64,000 nt of DNA from the NCBI GenBank assembly GCA_019722365.1, contig JADFUC010001829.1, positions 24,818 through 88,817 on the forward strand, given 5' to 3'. The notes beneath the pieces are model-generated. The model was not told the origin of the DNA and searched no databases. It saw nothing but the letters and a program-made list of their open reading frames with translations. The stretch is from Lithospermum erythrorhizon. Its lineage: Eukaryota > Streptophyta > Magnoliopsida > Boraginales > Boraginaceae. Position numbers and translations under genes: made by a program. This document shows, one piece after another, positions 34,451-47,115 of the stretch; position 1 is the stretch's first letter; each line of letters starts with the position of its first letter.

Positions 34451-36052
34451 TTTCTAGGGCAGGTGATTTGATGCGGCGTTGCGTGAACAATTCTTAATAT
34501 TTTGTTGATTATATATGTTATTTATTTTTGGAGCTTACAAACTATTAATTTTTATTAAAGTCGATATGAAATTATAACTTGGTTTTTACAATATTATTAA
34601 TGAGTGTCTAAAAGTTTATTGACTTTAGAAGTTTAACTATTGTTACGCTTGAAATAAAATTTGTATTCTCTTGAATTAAGATTAAATGTTGGAGTGCATT
34701 GAATTTGTTTGATCCAATCAATTTTGAAGACATGAATAGTGTTATTTATAGTTGTGATAATAATTCTTGTCACATATTTGAGTTAGAGATTTTAAGACTT
34801 TGTATACAAGATTTGACATATTTCATGATTGTGTGCTAATCAGCTATACATTGTAGTTGATTTCCCAAGAAGTATAAGTAAGACTAAATCAAGTCGTATA
34901 TAACCTCTTTCTTGAGTCAATCGATCATTATATAACCTCTTTCATGAGGTAATCAACCCGTTTGACTACTAAAATGTCAACTATAGTACTTTCATTTGGT
35001 GAAGCGATGAATTTCATTGTTGAAGTAAGTACACAAATGAAATGATAGCAAGAAGCAAAAATATCAACTAGCGTACTTATCCATTATCTAATTGCTACAA
35101 TATAGTCAAATTTCTGAATAAAGCTCTAAATTTTCATTTACCGTTCTACGTTCTTTAACTCTCTTAGAAAGCGAAGAAAGACCAACATAAATTTTGGGAA
35201 AAGTTTCACATGCTCAATCAAGGCATCTCTAACTAGTAAGCATCTTTAATTTTAGATTTTATTATAGTTGTAGTAGTATTAAAAACCCCATTTTTTAGAT
35301 ATTTGTTGATTTATAAATTTAGTCTAATTTTATTACTTGATAGATTTTAGACCCAGAATTTCTTGTTATTAAAAGGATATAAAGTGGCCGAAATCAAAAT
35401 GGGCCCACTCATAAATATTTCTTGATTAAACTCTTTTAAAGTAAATAATTAGTCATTTTTTCAGATTCGAAAACTGAATCATTTATCAAGTTATGGTTAA
35501 ATAATAATTTCTTTTTAATGATTTTTCTGAGGTTAGGATATCAAGCTAGCTAGATGATATGCTTTTTGAATATCGAACACTTCCAAGTCATGCTGGAACT
35601 TGTTGTGATAATATCAAGAGGACAAGTTATATGCTCAATTTTTATATCAAACACTAGGAAAGATATAAATGTATTTTCATGAAGATAAATAGTTTCACAA
35701 TTAGAAATTCTAACAAAGTTAGATAATATGGACCTAAAATGGTAAAAGTAAAAATTCAGGGACCTATTTGAAATTTAATATAAAACTGAAGGACCTGAAT
35801 GTCATTCATCCTATTATAAGTAGATATTGATGGTGATAGATATCATTGATTATTATAAAATTAATTAGATACATATTTATTATTTCATACTGATTAGGAA
35901 TTATTGGCATAATGTTAATGTTGAAAAGAGTTGTGAATATGTAATTGTTGACCTTGTGATTTTTTCAATGTTATTGTTTTCCAAAATTCTTGCAATATAA
36001 TTAATCCAATATCCTAATTAGTGAGCTTTAACACCTTTTTCAAGAGTCATAT
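34451..36052. other. AT-rich intergenic DNA, no gene seen
   Basis: No domain or long frame on either strand. A local near-repeat of ATAACCTCTTTC occurs at about 34900 and 34933. Otherwise featureless. Confidence 0.5.
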
Positions 36053-36193
36053 TGAAGGAAAATTATATGCATAAGTTGAACAAAATCAAATAAACATATA
36101 AGCAGGATCACTTCAAATGATATATTTCATATCTAAATATATATTACAATATATGAATACAAGACTACTTACAATGCAGTGGAATATAGTAAA
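36053..36193 (-). mobile_element. Truncated copy of the 39.1-kb solo LTR
   Basis: Starts TGAAGGAAAATTATATGC and matches the first ~110 bases of the solo LTR at 39066 (TGATGGGATATTATATGC onward; shared AAATAAACATATAA and ATATATTTCA). It stops at the beginning of the Gypsy 5' LTR, which probably cut it. Confidence 0.55.
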
Positions 36194-37835
36194 TGTAGAC
36201 AGTTTAAATTTATTAATTAATTTTAATTAAAATTGACTTATTGTAATCGATGAAATTAATTAAATAAAAATGATCGAACAAGCTACACGTGGCAATTAGG
36301 GTTTCGATTCAAATTCTAATAAAAACCGAACACGTGTAAAATAATAAGGGTTCCCAGGAATTAAGCCCCTGAAATTAATCAAACTCAAAATAAGGGTTCC
36401 GAGAAAATAGTTTGAATTAAATGTCAATTAAACTTGAAGCTCAAAATCCCCAATTTTATTAGAATAAAATGATTATTTTAAGCCTAAAATGGAAGATGCA
36501 GAGCTTCATTGCTCAAAATAAAGACTATAGAAAGAACGGGATTAAAAAAAAGGCTCCAAGAGAGTTGGGCTAAATTGAAAATGCATTTGACCTAGAAAAA
36601 GATCCGGAATCTTCATTTTTCTTCAAAATAGGCGCCTCTTTTACCTTGAGTAGGGACAAAGTAATTCCTCAAAATTCAACGGTCAAGATCGTTATCCATT
36701 TGATTATGGATCAACCAATCAGAAGATAGCCCGAAAGCCTATAAATACCCCCTACATAGCCGAAAATCATAACATTCACCACAAAAAAAATACAACAAAA
36801 ATGCTCCTGAGAGAATTTAGCATAAAAAATAACTTTGCAGGTATTTCTTCATATAAAACCTCTCAAGTTTTGTTGGCACCAGGAGTGAAAACCACCACAA
36901 AACCACCAAAGTCAGTGAAATCTTCAACCTATAAACCAAAATAGGTGCCTAAATTAAAGAACGGAGAAATAACACAAAAAAATTTCAACTCCATCATCAA
37001 TATAGGCCCCTAAAACAACGCACGAGGAGTTCAATTAAGTGCAGCGGTAATTCGGGACCAACGCTTAAAAGCGTGAGAATCGATCATTCGAGATCTCGTA
37101 AATCAATCGCCCATAGGATTAAGCCACAAAAGGCCCACATATTAAATCAAAGAGCGAGGATATATAGAATCATAGCTCTTTCTACACATCCAAGAAGTCA
37201 CTTGAGGATTAATTTGCAAGGCACCCTTTTGTGATAACAACATATCCGCTAGGATAGCACCTAAAAGATCGAGAGTAGTACTAAGAACTTTGAACTTAAC
37301 AGCCTGGTTATGCGGTCAATTTGCTAAGGCCCCCAAGCTAGGCACATAGTCAAATCAAGTCTAAGTCTCACGACTAAGTCCAAAGACCAAGATCAAAGTC
37401 CGAACTGACCATAATAGGTCGGACTCACTTATCCGGTCTCATATCCAGAGACTAAGTCTTCTATCCAGTCTAGGATCACGGGTCCGGACCATATCCAGAT
37501 CTCGTATCTAAATCGAGGCACAAATCTAAATCCAGCTTAGGATCAAACAGCAATCCAAGCACAAGTCCAAGTTCAGGTTAGGATCACATAACGGTCTAGG
37601 CACAAATCAAGCCTCATGATAGACTTAAAGTCCAAATCAAGTCCAAGATTACATCAAATCCAAATCCCAGCATCCTCGGAAGTAGTCCAGCGATCTGGTT
37701 TAAGGCCGGCAATAGATTGACAATCGAACCTCAATCGTTTGATAAACTTTCTTTTTACCTAGATAGATTTTTACAAAGGGGTTCTATTATATGGTGGACA
37801 TACTTATAAATAATAAAATATTTCTAGCAGTTACA
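36194..37835 (+). repeat. 5' LTR of the composite Gypsy element
   Basis: Aligns with 58839-60424 from AAATTTATTAATT to CTAGCAGTTACA. It contains a CCAAT stretch and a TATAAATA box (36740-36747), then a leader ending before the primer site. It begins near TGTAGACAG and ends near TTACA, close to the TG..CA rule. Numerous substitutions and small indels separate the two LTRs, so the insertion is old. Confidence 0.8.
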
Positions 37836-37840
37836 AATCT

Positions 37841-37858
37841 TGGCATGCCCGGTGGGAC
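37841..37858 (+). promoter_or_regulatory. Primer-binding-site-like sequence
   Basis: TGGCATGCCCGGTGGGAC starts five bases after the LTR end. It has the TGG beginning complementary to a tRNA CCA tail. TGGCAxGCCCGGTGGGAC-type text is common at this place in plant Gypsy elements. The priming tRNA was not identified. Confidence 0.6.
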
Positions 37859-37892
37859 TATCTCTAGTCTTCGTCATTCCTAACTTAGAGAG

Positions 37893-39059
37893 ATGCTTCC
37901 AAACATGAACATTGAGGTCTCTAGCTCAAATATATTGCTAGAAGCCTTAGAAGCTACACGAGTAACTACAAGGCAAACATCTAGGCGCCTGAAATTGCCT
38001 AAGATGTCTTGTCCCTCGTGTAATACAGAGCTTGAATACCCTGGAGGCCTAGAGCCTACCCAACTAGAGTATTCATCACTATCCAGCTGTGGTTCCTGCG
38101 CGGCAGTACACCCGTAAAGTCTTACACTGACTCTACTAGATCCTATGTGCTGGCAATGATGATAATAAGCTATAACCTTGGGAGAACAAAGTGGCTTCCC
38201 TCTCCAAAGGTGATCGAGACTTGGCCAAACACGTACAATGCCGAGGATGAAACACTATCCTATATATCGAGAAGATAGTTGATGGCGGCATCGAACCACA
38301 GGTAGCCAAAGCTTGACTAAGGGGCCAGGCCCTCAAAGAGGTGCTTACTACTTCGAAACTACACCAAAGGAAACTTCAAGCCGCGCGACAAGCCTCGAGC
38401 ATGCCTCCAAGCCGACCAACAAAGGCTACAAAGCCGCACCCGGTTGTCTCGGTGTGAACGATCGAGAACCTGACTAAGGGGTTAAATGCGGTGGCAATAA
38501 AGACAATCAAGATGAGATCATACTTTCATACTCTATGTCCAAACCCTACACCCCTCCCATATAGATTAGTGAAAATGCCTCATGGCTATCGGCCTCCCAA
38601 ATTCAATAGAGTTTGATGGGTTGGAGTCCCAGGCTCTTTCTGTAGCTGTTTGTTGACACATATAGCAAACATGGATCACGCTGATCAAGCAGTTTGTTCG
38701 ATCACTCAAAATGCATTTGAGTGGTACACGAAGAGCTTGGAACCAACTACACTATCAATAGTTGGCCACAGTGGAATGAGAATTCTAACAAAACTATGAC
38801 ACCGATGAGCGGTTTGCATGATAAAATAACGATCTTAGCGGCGTAAGATTAGCTAATAATATTGCATACAAGGCATGCTTTGGGACACCACAATACATTT
38901 TGTAGAGATTATATTGCCAAGGATGTTCGTGACTATCAACCCGAGGTAAATGACATGGATAACATAGTTGCAAATAAGGAGAATGATCCATGCCTAGTAA
39001 GCGGCACCTTCAGGCCATCACGAGGTCAAAAGACCAGAAAACTCTAAGACTAAAAAGAA
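37893..39059 (+). pseudogene. Gypsy gag remnant, N-terminal part
   Basis: Pieces of the retrotransposon gag domain appear in shifting frames. KQFVRSLK (about 38.69 kb) runs into NAFEWYTKSLEP (about 38.71 kb), matching KQFVxSLxGNAFxWYxxLxP. CIQGMLW near 38.87 kb matches the C-terminal MCIQGMxW motif. Gag forms the particle that packages element RNA. The region is broken by stops and then by the solo LTR at 39066; coding resumes at 40103. Confidence 0.7.
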
Positions 39060-39065
39060 GGGAAT

Positions 39066-40096
39066 TGATGGGATATTATATGCATAGCAGAATAAAATTC
39101 AAATAAACATATAAATAGGAACGCTTTAAATTATATATTTCAGATCTAAATAAATAGTAACACTTACATTGATGCCATCGCAAGATTAGAGCAACAAATG
39201 TTTCCCGAAGCCTAGAACAACCAATCCAAATCCATGAGCACTTCAAAAGTAGTGCTTCTAGTTAGTTCACACCAGGAGAGGTTGAATCCTATACTTAAGT
39301 CTGCTAGAACTAGATGAATTGGATGACAAAATCAAAGCAAGAAACTTGTTCCTGCTTTTGATTCCATTCGGCCATGGAGGTGCCGAATTGAGCTTTTGGA
39401 GGCTAGGTTTTTGTGTTTTTGTTGCTTAGGGTTTTAATGTGTAAGCCTTATATTTATAGAGCTCACATAAAAACCTAACCCGTTAACACATGAGCCAAAC
39501 TCGTTAAACAAAACCTCGTTAATTTAATTAGTCTTATCAAGCCAATTAAATGAACAACTCATTAATATTTAATTGAGCTTAATAGACAAGTAAAATAAAT
39601 GACTAACCGACTTCGTTAATTAATCGATCAAGTTTAATTAAGCAAGTTTGATTAACAAGTTAATTAATTGATCTAACAAGTCAATTAATTGACCCATCCA
39701 ATTATTTACATTACTAGGTATAGTAATAATTATCCCAATTAGGAATCTCGTTGATTCTGATCAACTTCCAATTTAACTTAAAGAGTTGTTTTATTTAAAG
39801 TACACATGAAATATAAGTAATCCTTTGTATATGTGTGACCTTCAAGGCTTAGATATGTAGCAGCCATATAATAAAATAATAGACCATTAATATTGTATAA
39901 TGGTTATGCATGAGATCTAGCAAATCTAAGCGTAACCCGGGTATTGCTCATTGAGAACCCGACTAGTAATTACAATTACTATGGTTGCGTATTCTTTTTA
40001 ATGTAATCACATTCACTAAACTTAGTAAATGAATTTGTTAAAATAATTATCGTAATGGAGCATAATAAATGAAATCAATAGCATTGATGTCGAGCA
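39066..40096 (-). mobile_element. Solo LTR with GGGAAT target duplication
   Basis: 1031 bases beginning TGATGGGATA and ending TCGAGCA, flanked on both sides by GGGAAT (39060-39065 and 40097-40102). On the minus strand a TATAAATA box (about 39457-39450) points to reverse orientation. Removing it joins two pieces of the gag reading. A solo LTR results when the two LTRs of an element recombine and delete the interior. The family is unknown; a truncated relative is at 36053. Confidence 0.8.
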
Positions 40097-40102
40097 GGGA
40101 AT

Positions 40103-40720
40103 CATATGCGGTGACAGAAGTCAACCAAGTTTCAAAGCTAAAACTAAAATACGAGAGAGGTCACCGACCTCGGTGAGAAAAAGCGTCTACTCCTTCACCA
40201 AAAGAAATCTACGAGGCCAAAGAATGCCATTCTTTGACTCTGACATTCCAGGGATGTTCGAAGAATTGCTAAAGGCCAAGCTCATAGAGCTGCCTGAACC
40301 TAAACTCCTTGAGGAAGCAAATAGAGAAACCGCGAGCTTGATTCTGCAAGTACAAATTACGGGTCATCCTACAAAGAAGTGCTTCATATTCAAAGAGAAT
40401 GTGATGGACCTAGTCCGGCGAGGAATCTTCTTTGGAAAGAAGACAAAGTACCGACTAACTTGGCGCCGCTCTCATAGTCATCAGGCCTCACGAAGTCAGG
40501 TACGGAAGACACGGGTGAGTAAGCTAGAGCCCAAAAAAGTATGGGCCGATTATGCATATGACTTCGACCATGAGTCATGCCATGTGTGCACAGAGATTGA
40601 AGAAGACTCAACCATGGCAGAAGACCAGAACTGCCATCACCTTTCTGAGACAAAAGACACCCAAAGAGAGGATGTCGTGCATAACCGGCCCTTTACATGT
40701 GTCGAGGTATATATGTGAAA
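40103..40720 (+). pseudogene. Gypsy gag C-terminal / spacer remnant
   Basis: The frame 40173-40718 reads MPFFDSDIPGMFEELLKAK, then LIELPEPK, then GHPTKKCFIFKENVMDL. This matches the plant Gypsy block YPFPDSDV-GM-DDLL--K-IELPE-K followed by the CxxHx-GHP-xxCxxxK zinc-knuckle-like part. The first Cys/His of the knuckle are lost, and the frame ends before the protease. Confidence 0.75.
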
Positions 40721-41061
40721 GGTGGATCAGCAGAATGTTAGTAGATGGAGGGTCAGCTATAAATATCCTACCACTTCAAACATTGAAACTCTTGGGAATC
40801 TTCAGCGGCCGAGCTACAACCCGGTCTGGCATATTGATAAAATGGTTCAATCAAAATGGCAAAGAGCTCTAGGAAAGTAGCTCACCACGCAGCGATAGGA
40901 GAGCTGGAAACTACATAAGGTTCCATGTGATCGATGCCCGAGTCAAATACAATGTGCTACTGGGAGGACCATGGATCCATAGAGTAATCACGGTACCTCG
41001 GCCTGCATCGATGTCACAGTGCGCTTTGCCAAAGTGAAGGCGAGAAAAGAACAATGGTGGA
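40720..41061 (+). pseudogene. Gypsy aspartic protease remnant
   Basis: Frame reads LVDGGSAINILPLQTL, then GFNQNGKEL-like text, then a stop, then FHVIDARVKYNVLLGGPWIH. This is the plant Gypsy protease pattern (VDxGSAxNxLP ... FxVxDAxxxYNxLLGRPWIH). The catalytic motif is DGGS instead of the retroviral D(T/S)G. The frame is broken after KEL and then interrupted by repeat copy B at 41067. Confidence 0.7.
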
Positions 41062-41066
41062 GTCGA

Positions 41067-43838
41067 TGATGAAATTAGCCGTTCGTACCAATGTGTATGT
41101 TAATAGCATACTGGTTGCTCGGTGAATATTTCGGCGTGGTAAAATTGAAGTTGGTAATTGAAAATGCATCAAATCGGTTGGTTGGTAGTGCATTTCGATT
41201 CAAAATTAAAAATGTGTTCGCAATAAAATAGATAAGCCGAGACGAGTATAAAAAACGAGTAGTACTTTGTTGCACCAATAATAATATATTTAGAACCGTT
41301 TCCACTAAATTTAATTACAAGAAGTGGAGAAAAACGTCATACCAAACGGGACTTAACACTATAATATATTAACTTTCCACTTGTTAGTATAAATCATCTT
41401 CCCAAAAAAAAAAAAAAAAAAAAAAAGAACTATTTCACCCTGCCCCCATGGTGGCCGAACATCCCCTCCACTCTACCCAAAATTTTCTTCCATTTTCTAA
41501 TTGAAATCAAGCGCCAAGAACTTCCTATAAACATCTTAATCACCTAAGGTATAAGCATTCTTGATTCTCATGTATTTTTTGTTGGTTTAAGTTTGACTTT
41601 GTTACGACTTTGGAGTAAAGTTGAAATTAAATAATTTCTTGAACATATATGTATAATCTAAGTTTAAATGATGACGTTTGAACATCTTGATGATGAAATC
41701 TTTGGATAAAAATGTTGAATTATGTTTGTTGACTTTTCTAGATCTAGTTTGACTTTTTAAAGATAAATACGAAATAAATAGTAAACGTCTTCTAAAAATC
41801 ATAAAATTCCGTTTTTAGGTGAGTTTTGATATATAGAGTTGATTTGTAAAGAAAGTTTCGATTTTTAATTTGTTTTATATTTATTATGATTTTTGGAAGA
41901 TAAAGGAGTAGAAAGTGTATAAAATATGAAATAAATATCCTATATTTGTGAAAAATTAAAATATTAAATCTGGCCATTTCCTACTATAATGTAAGTACCT
42001 CGGCTGAAATTTAAAGTGATTTGAATTTGTTTACTATTTTTGATGATTGAATTATTAAAAAGGTACTTTAAATCAAACGGAGATGAATTGAAGTTTGGAA
42101 AATAACATTGATGATCTTTCAGTAACTTTGAAGTTTTATTGAGCTAAATATCAAATTTGATTATTTTTAAAATGGTATAACTATTTATTTTGATTTATGG
42201 GTGTTTAAATAATAGCTATAAATGCACTTAAGCCCCAGAAAAAAATAAATTTTATACATAAAATATTTTTTGGATAGAATGTTTGAACTCTTAAGATATA
42301 TTTAGAGATTGTAAATATATCATGATTATTGAGTTCTATTTGACATTTAGTTGGGATTTAAGGAATGAAAATGGAGGTTATTAAGCGAGGAAAGTAAAAT
42401 AATGTACTATAATTGTTTTTGGATAGGAGTTGAGCCCCGGGCACGTGAATTTGAAATTTAGAATGTTTTAGTTGTTTTTTGCTCGAAGAGGTGAGTATTT
42501 TATCTCATGGGTGTAGATTAGTTTACTTCGTGAATCTCGTTAATTTGGGATAATTGTGAACATGTTTATCTATATATTTTTGTGTTGATTGTTTGAGTAT
42601 GATAAGTTGGTTGAGTAGTTGGGTTGTGTGTGGTGTTTTTGTTGGTTGGATTGGCATAGAATGAGTTGTTTAGGGGTTTGTTGGAGTATGTTGAGTTGTA
42701 CTATCCGGTATTGCCTTGTACTTCGGTATAAGTGTGGTGTATTTGCCTCGTACCTCGTTACGAGTGTGTTGTTTAGCTTGAGTTGTACTATGCGGTATTG
42801 CTTAATGCCGGTATGAGTGTGATATGTTTTCCTCGTACCTGGATTCTGAGTATGTTGTTAGCTTGTGTTGACGGACATAAGTTTCTCCCTGCAGGTTGAG
42901 GTTAATTATATGCGCATTAGTTGTAGAAATCCGGATTTATGTTGAGTTGATTGAGTTGTTTAGTTGTGGGTTCAAATGTTGAGTTGATTGAGTTGTTTAG
43001 TTGTGGGTTGAGTAGTACTAGTGTTGTTGGCAGAGTTGTGGAGTTGGATGGTCTAGTTGTTTAGTCGTGATGTTTTACATTGTTGGTTGATAAAGTAGAG
43101 TTGTGGACTTAATTGGGTATTGTTGTCGCTGTTTTCTTGAAATGCATGATTATCATTGTTGGATGTTCTTTATTAGAATGTGCATGTTTAGTTTGATGGG
43201 CCTATGAATTTATGATCATAGTAATGTCGGTTTGATATACTTTTATGATGCAAGCATGATAATGATATTTTCTTTTACTATGGCCTTGAGTTGTATAGTA
43301 TTCTGCAATACCTATCAAATTATGCGAATTTAATTATCTTTATATTATGCTACGCGTGGGTGTGGGCTAATTTCCACTCTTGAGATAAGTATTCACTAAG
43401 CTTCGCAGCTTACACCCTATTCGCTTTGGGCGGCATTTAGTTTGTGCGGTTGGCGGTGGTGCTTCGGCGTTTTCGAAATGGATTCGTATGATTGTGCCTT
43501 AATTGCCTGGTGAGCGACGGGTGGCCGTAGATCCTCACAGTCTTGTTGTCTTGTTTGTAGTTCGGATTTCTATATTGTTGTTATTTCAAATTTTCAGACT
43601 GTAATGTTGTTGACATTTTGTGCCTGGGAGATTGTTGTATTCTGGTTGTTTTGTGTGGTTAGGAAATACCACGATGGATCATTTTCTTAAAAATTGTTCT
43701 TTTCAAATGTATCATGTTTTTATTGGTTTATTTAAGGACATGTGGGTCTTTTAAATTTGAGTCATCCATCGATTGGTGACTCTGGTGTCCAGGATTTGGA
43801 CGATTCGGCCTCGGGAGGCGGCCACACGGGGGGTGGTG
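41067..43838 (+). mobile_element. LTR-like dispersed repeat, copy B
   Basis: Second copy of the 2230-4529 repeat, same orientation, inserted between protease and downstream Gypsy coding remnants. GTCGA occurs immediately before (41062-41066) and after (43839-43843), consistent with a 5-bp target duplication. The element starts TGATG but does not end in CA, so the right edge may be off by some bases. Non-coding; likely a solo LTR. Confidence 0.6.
41404..41426. repeat. Poly(A) tract, 23 A
   Basis: Uninterrupted run of A within LTR-like repeat copy B. Copy A has no equivalent run, so it expanded after the copies separated. Confidence 0.9.
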
Positions 43839-45480
43839 GTCGAGCACTTCCACGGTCGAGAATCACACTTTGTAAGAGGGCAGTACTATATCGGAAAAAA
43901 ACAAGCGAGCTTGACGGTAGGAAGCCAGCATGCAGTCGAAGCCTCGATCCTTCCTAGAAAGGGCCGATGAACTCGTGAAAGCATTAGAAGGGCTCACTGC
44001 GCCACTAACGAGTTGGAAAGCATTAACCCCGGTACCATTGAAGGGCCGTGCTTACCAACAAGTGGAAAAGATTGAGCATGGAACCATGAGGCCAAAATCT
44101 TATGACCTCTATTTCGAAATTTGGATCTGACCCTAAAGAAGGAAAAACCTTGATAGAATTGCCACGAGAAGTTACCGGTGACAAAATACACGGCCTAAAT
44201 AAAATGCAAAAGATGCTACAACAAAAAGGCATGTCATCAGGAGTCCGCTGGCGGACTCGGGTATGTTCTAAATCCCTCTCTGGGTCTTGATCAAGTGGAG
44301 TACTTGACTACCACATATCCATGGTAAAAATTAAGAGTCTCTAGAAGACTAGAAAACAAATAAGCGAAAGTCGGTGATCTTCTTGAGGCCCAGGGAAAAA
44401 TACGCCTAGTCCAAAGGATATAGAATTTTTCGACAGGCTGGGAGCTTGAACTCCTAATCCCATCAAAGACGTCAGGAGGAAGATAGCTCTGCCTCGTGCT
44501 TGACATAAAAACAATCTGAGGACATCCCGAGGCGGATACCTTTCCATCCCAAAAAGAGGCCCATAAAGCCCTTCACCCCTTGGGAGGCGATGAAGGAAAA
44601 GTGCATAGCCACCCTCACATGCATATCTGTAAGGAAAGATGGAAAGAAAGCAGGATATATCTTTGCACAAATTCAAAGTGCAGCGGCGCCCGGCATGAGT
44701 ATTCTCTAGAGGAAGTAGAAGATTTGGAAAGGCAACGATATGTTCATGAATTGACCATATCGGAATTCTCAAGGAATACTCGACCAAGGGGCATCCTCAA
44801 ACAACAACAAGATGACTAAATATTCAAATACATCGGCGGTAAATGACGTGCAATGATTTCTATCAAATGAGGTTACTCTTCCGGCTTAGAATTATCTGAA
44901 CCTCATCACTGAGATAATGAAAAGCCAAATTTATGTCCCACCTTCCCAGTACCTGCTCCGATGAGGATGGATAAAAAATTGGGGTGTTGATGTACGAGCC
45001 CAAGGATGCAAGTCTCATACATGAGTGTTCCTTGGAAGAAATAGAGGAGCTAGAGATCCAACGCTATGTCTATAGGCAGACCATATGGGAATAGTCAATC
45101 AACTATCGACCCAGTGCTTTTAACAGATGAATTCCTCAAAGGCATGAAGACAGCCAATATAAAGGAAATACCACCATTATGGAATGAATGACCTCTCAGA
45201 AAAATGATACTAAATATGTAGAAGTCAACAACACTGACATTATGGAATGAATGACCTCCTCGAAAAATGATACCTAAATATGTAAAGTCAACAACACCCC
45301 ATCTTTATGAAGAAATTAGAGTAAGGTTGAGACTCAAGCTAGAACATGAGATTATCAAAAGCAGAGTCGGATGCACATGCGTCGAAACCCGAGGTTCAAA
45401 ACTAACTCCCCTAATTAAGCTTAAATATCATCACAGGCACGAGGATGGCGCAACCTCTAAGCATGAGGAATAAAGCGCCC
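43839..45480 (+). pseudogene. Gypsy polyprotein remnant downstream of protease
   Basis: ESHFVRGQYYI (about 43.86 kb) continues the post-protease block. ALEGLTAPLTSW (about 43.98 kb) and then DKIHGLNKMQKMLQQKG (about 44.18 kb) match the conserved L-GLTLPLT and KxHGLNxTQKMLxxKG segments between protease and RT in this Gypsy lineage. Two related stretches, LEEVEDLERQRYV (about 44.71 kb) and LEEIEELEIQRYV (about 45.03 kb), suggest an internal duplication. No RT motif is found before the sequence is lost. Confidence 0.6.
45176..45300. repeat. 63-bp tandem duplication
   Basis: Two adjacent copies (from 45176 and 45239) begin ATTATGGAATGAATGACCTC and end in AAGTCAACAACAC, differing by a few substitutions and one-base indels. 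Confidence 0.85.
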
Positions 45481-46915
45481 ACCACACTCCTGAACTCACA
45501 GTATAAAGCATCAACGCCCTCTCGAGGTCGCAGTTAACTTACCTATAGACTCCTGAATACAGTATAAACTATCCAACCTACCAGTGCGAGTTAACACCAC
45601 CTACTATAAAACTCCACAACATGAGTATAAGCTATGATTACCTCCCTTGATGAGGCTAAAAGATCAAACCCCACGAACTACGTTGTGAGCAGTCCCTATG
45701 GCCTGCGTAGGCAACTTGCTATCCCAGATCCGGTCATAGCCTTAAAATACTATGTTGTCTTCACAATAATAGAAAGGTGTCTACAATAAATGACAAATTT
45801 ATGCTTGGAGGTCAATTCACGAGAGAGTTAAGAAAGACTAACTACTACGATCAAACAACACAAATAAAAGCGAAGACAAGAAGAAATATATAGATATAAT
45901 CAAGTTTAATCCCCGATGTAGGGAGAGTCGCTCTGAAAGTATGAAAACAATAAGTAAATGAGATAAGAAATGCGGATAAAAAGAAAAATAGAAGAGTTCT
46001 TTCAAATCTATGCAAAGGCTCTCTCTAATTCTATCTTAGTTCTTTAGGCTCCACTTTTGCCCCTTTTCTATAATCTCTCCATGAGGCAACCATGTGCCAG
46101 ATTCCATTGTTCTCGGCCTCGAGAGACTACTTGATCTGTTGAGACTGGGAAGTCAGCTTGATCTCGAAAGGCCCCTATAAGAGTATCACATATCATTGAT
46201 TCTTGTATCCAAAATGTTAAGCCTCGTCCTCCATTGCCCATAAGGTGGCTTGCGAACCTTCCCAATGGCCTCTGCTTCTTCATGAAGAAAATTGGAAAGA
46301 AAACTCCTACGTGGATGCTTGACGTGATAAATTTGTCAGTGAATCTTAGACTAAGCGACTTTCAGACAGCTATTATCTGGCCGAGCTTTAGAAAAGGTAA
46401 CCTTGAAACTGCTTGCCATGATAAGATATAAGTCCTATACGCTTCAAAGCTTTGCAAAGGCCTAAAAGAGCCCAAAATGCTCTCCTCTTCTGCTTGAAGT
46501 GCAAATTCGTCCTGCTCCGTAAGATATGGCTAGCTCCACCCAAAAACCACCATTAAATTTGTCCCGAAGATGGATCGTCTGTTGAACAAGCGAAGGGAAG
46601 GCAGTAGTAGTGACCTAATCTACGTACCCATACAAGCACGATGCTCCTGGTCCGTCGCCCGGGATGAGTCACTGACCCTCAGGATCTTCGAAATAAAAGA
46701 GAAGAAGTCGAGATAGGAAGAGATATATCACGGGACATGATCAAAAATAAAACCAAGAGTAGAATAAAATGTACCCGGAGGGATGAAGCTCATCATCCCC
46801 CCGTGGACTCACGGTGTCCACCAGGCTCGATTAAGTCTCACCCATTTCAGGGAGGAAGACAACACATAGGCCGATCGGGGCCGTAAGCAAAAAACAAAGC
46901 AAGTTAGTAGCCAAA
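45481..46915. other. Unclassified sequence inside the composite element
   Basis: Short frames on both strands (46068-46283 minus, 46234-46431 plus) show no domain I recognise. It may be more of the Gypsy element or the far side of the minus-strand element seen at 54.2-58.3 kb. No gene called. Confidence 0.35.
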
Positions 46916-47115
46916 TGTTGACATGTTTTTGTAAGGTACAAACACGGCAGAAGGATCAAGACAAAATAACCGATTGAGTTAATGCCAGCCAGGTATTAAT
47001 TGAAGGATCAATCAAGGAGTGTGATTGATATATTAATTGAAGGATCAATCAAGGAGTGTGATTGATATATTGATTGAGGGATCAATCAAGGATGGTGAGC
47101 TAAAATCGGCAATGA
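46916..47115 (+). repeat. Copia 5' LTR remnant
   Basis: About 200 bases matching 53586-53789 in the same orientation. Both begin TGTTGA and share GGTACAAAC and GAAGGATCAAGACAAA. Both contain internal copies of a ~45-base unit with GGATCAATCAAGGAGTGTG. After AATCGGCAAT the left copy runs into coding remnants while the right copy continues as LTR, so most of this LTR is deleted. Confidence 0.6.
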
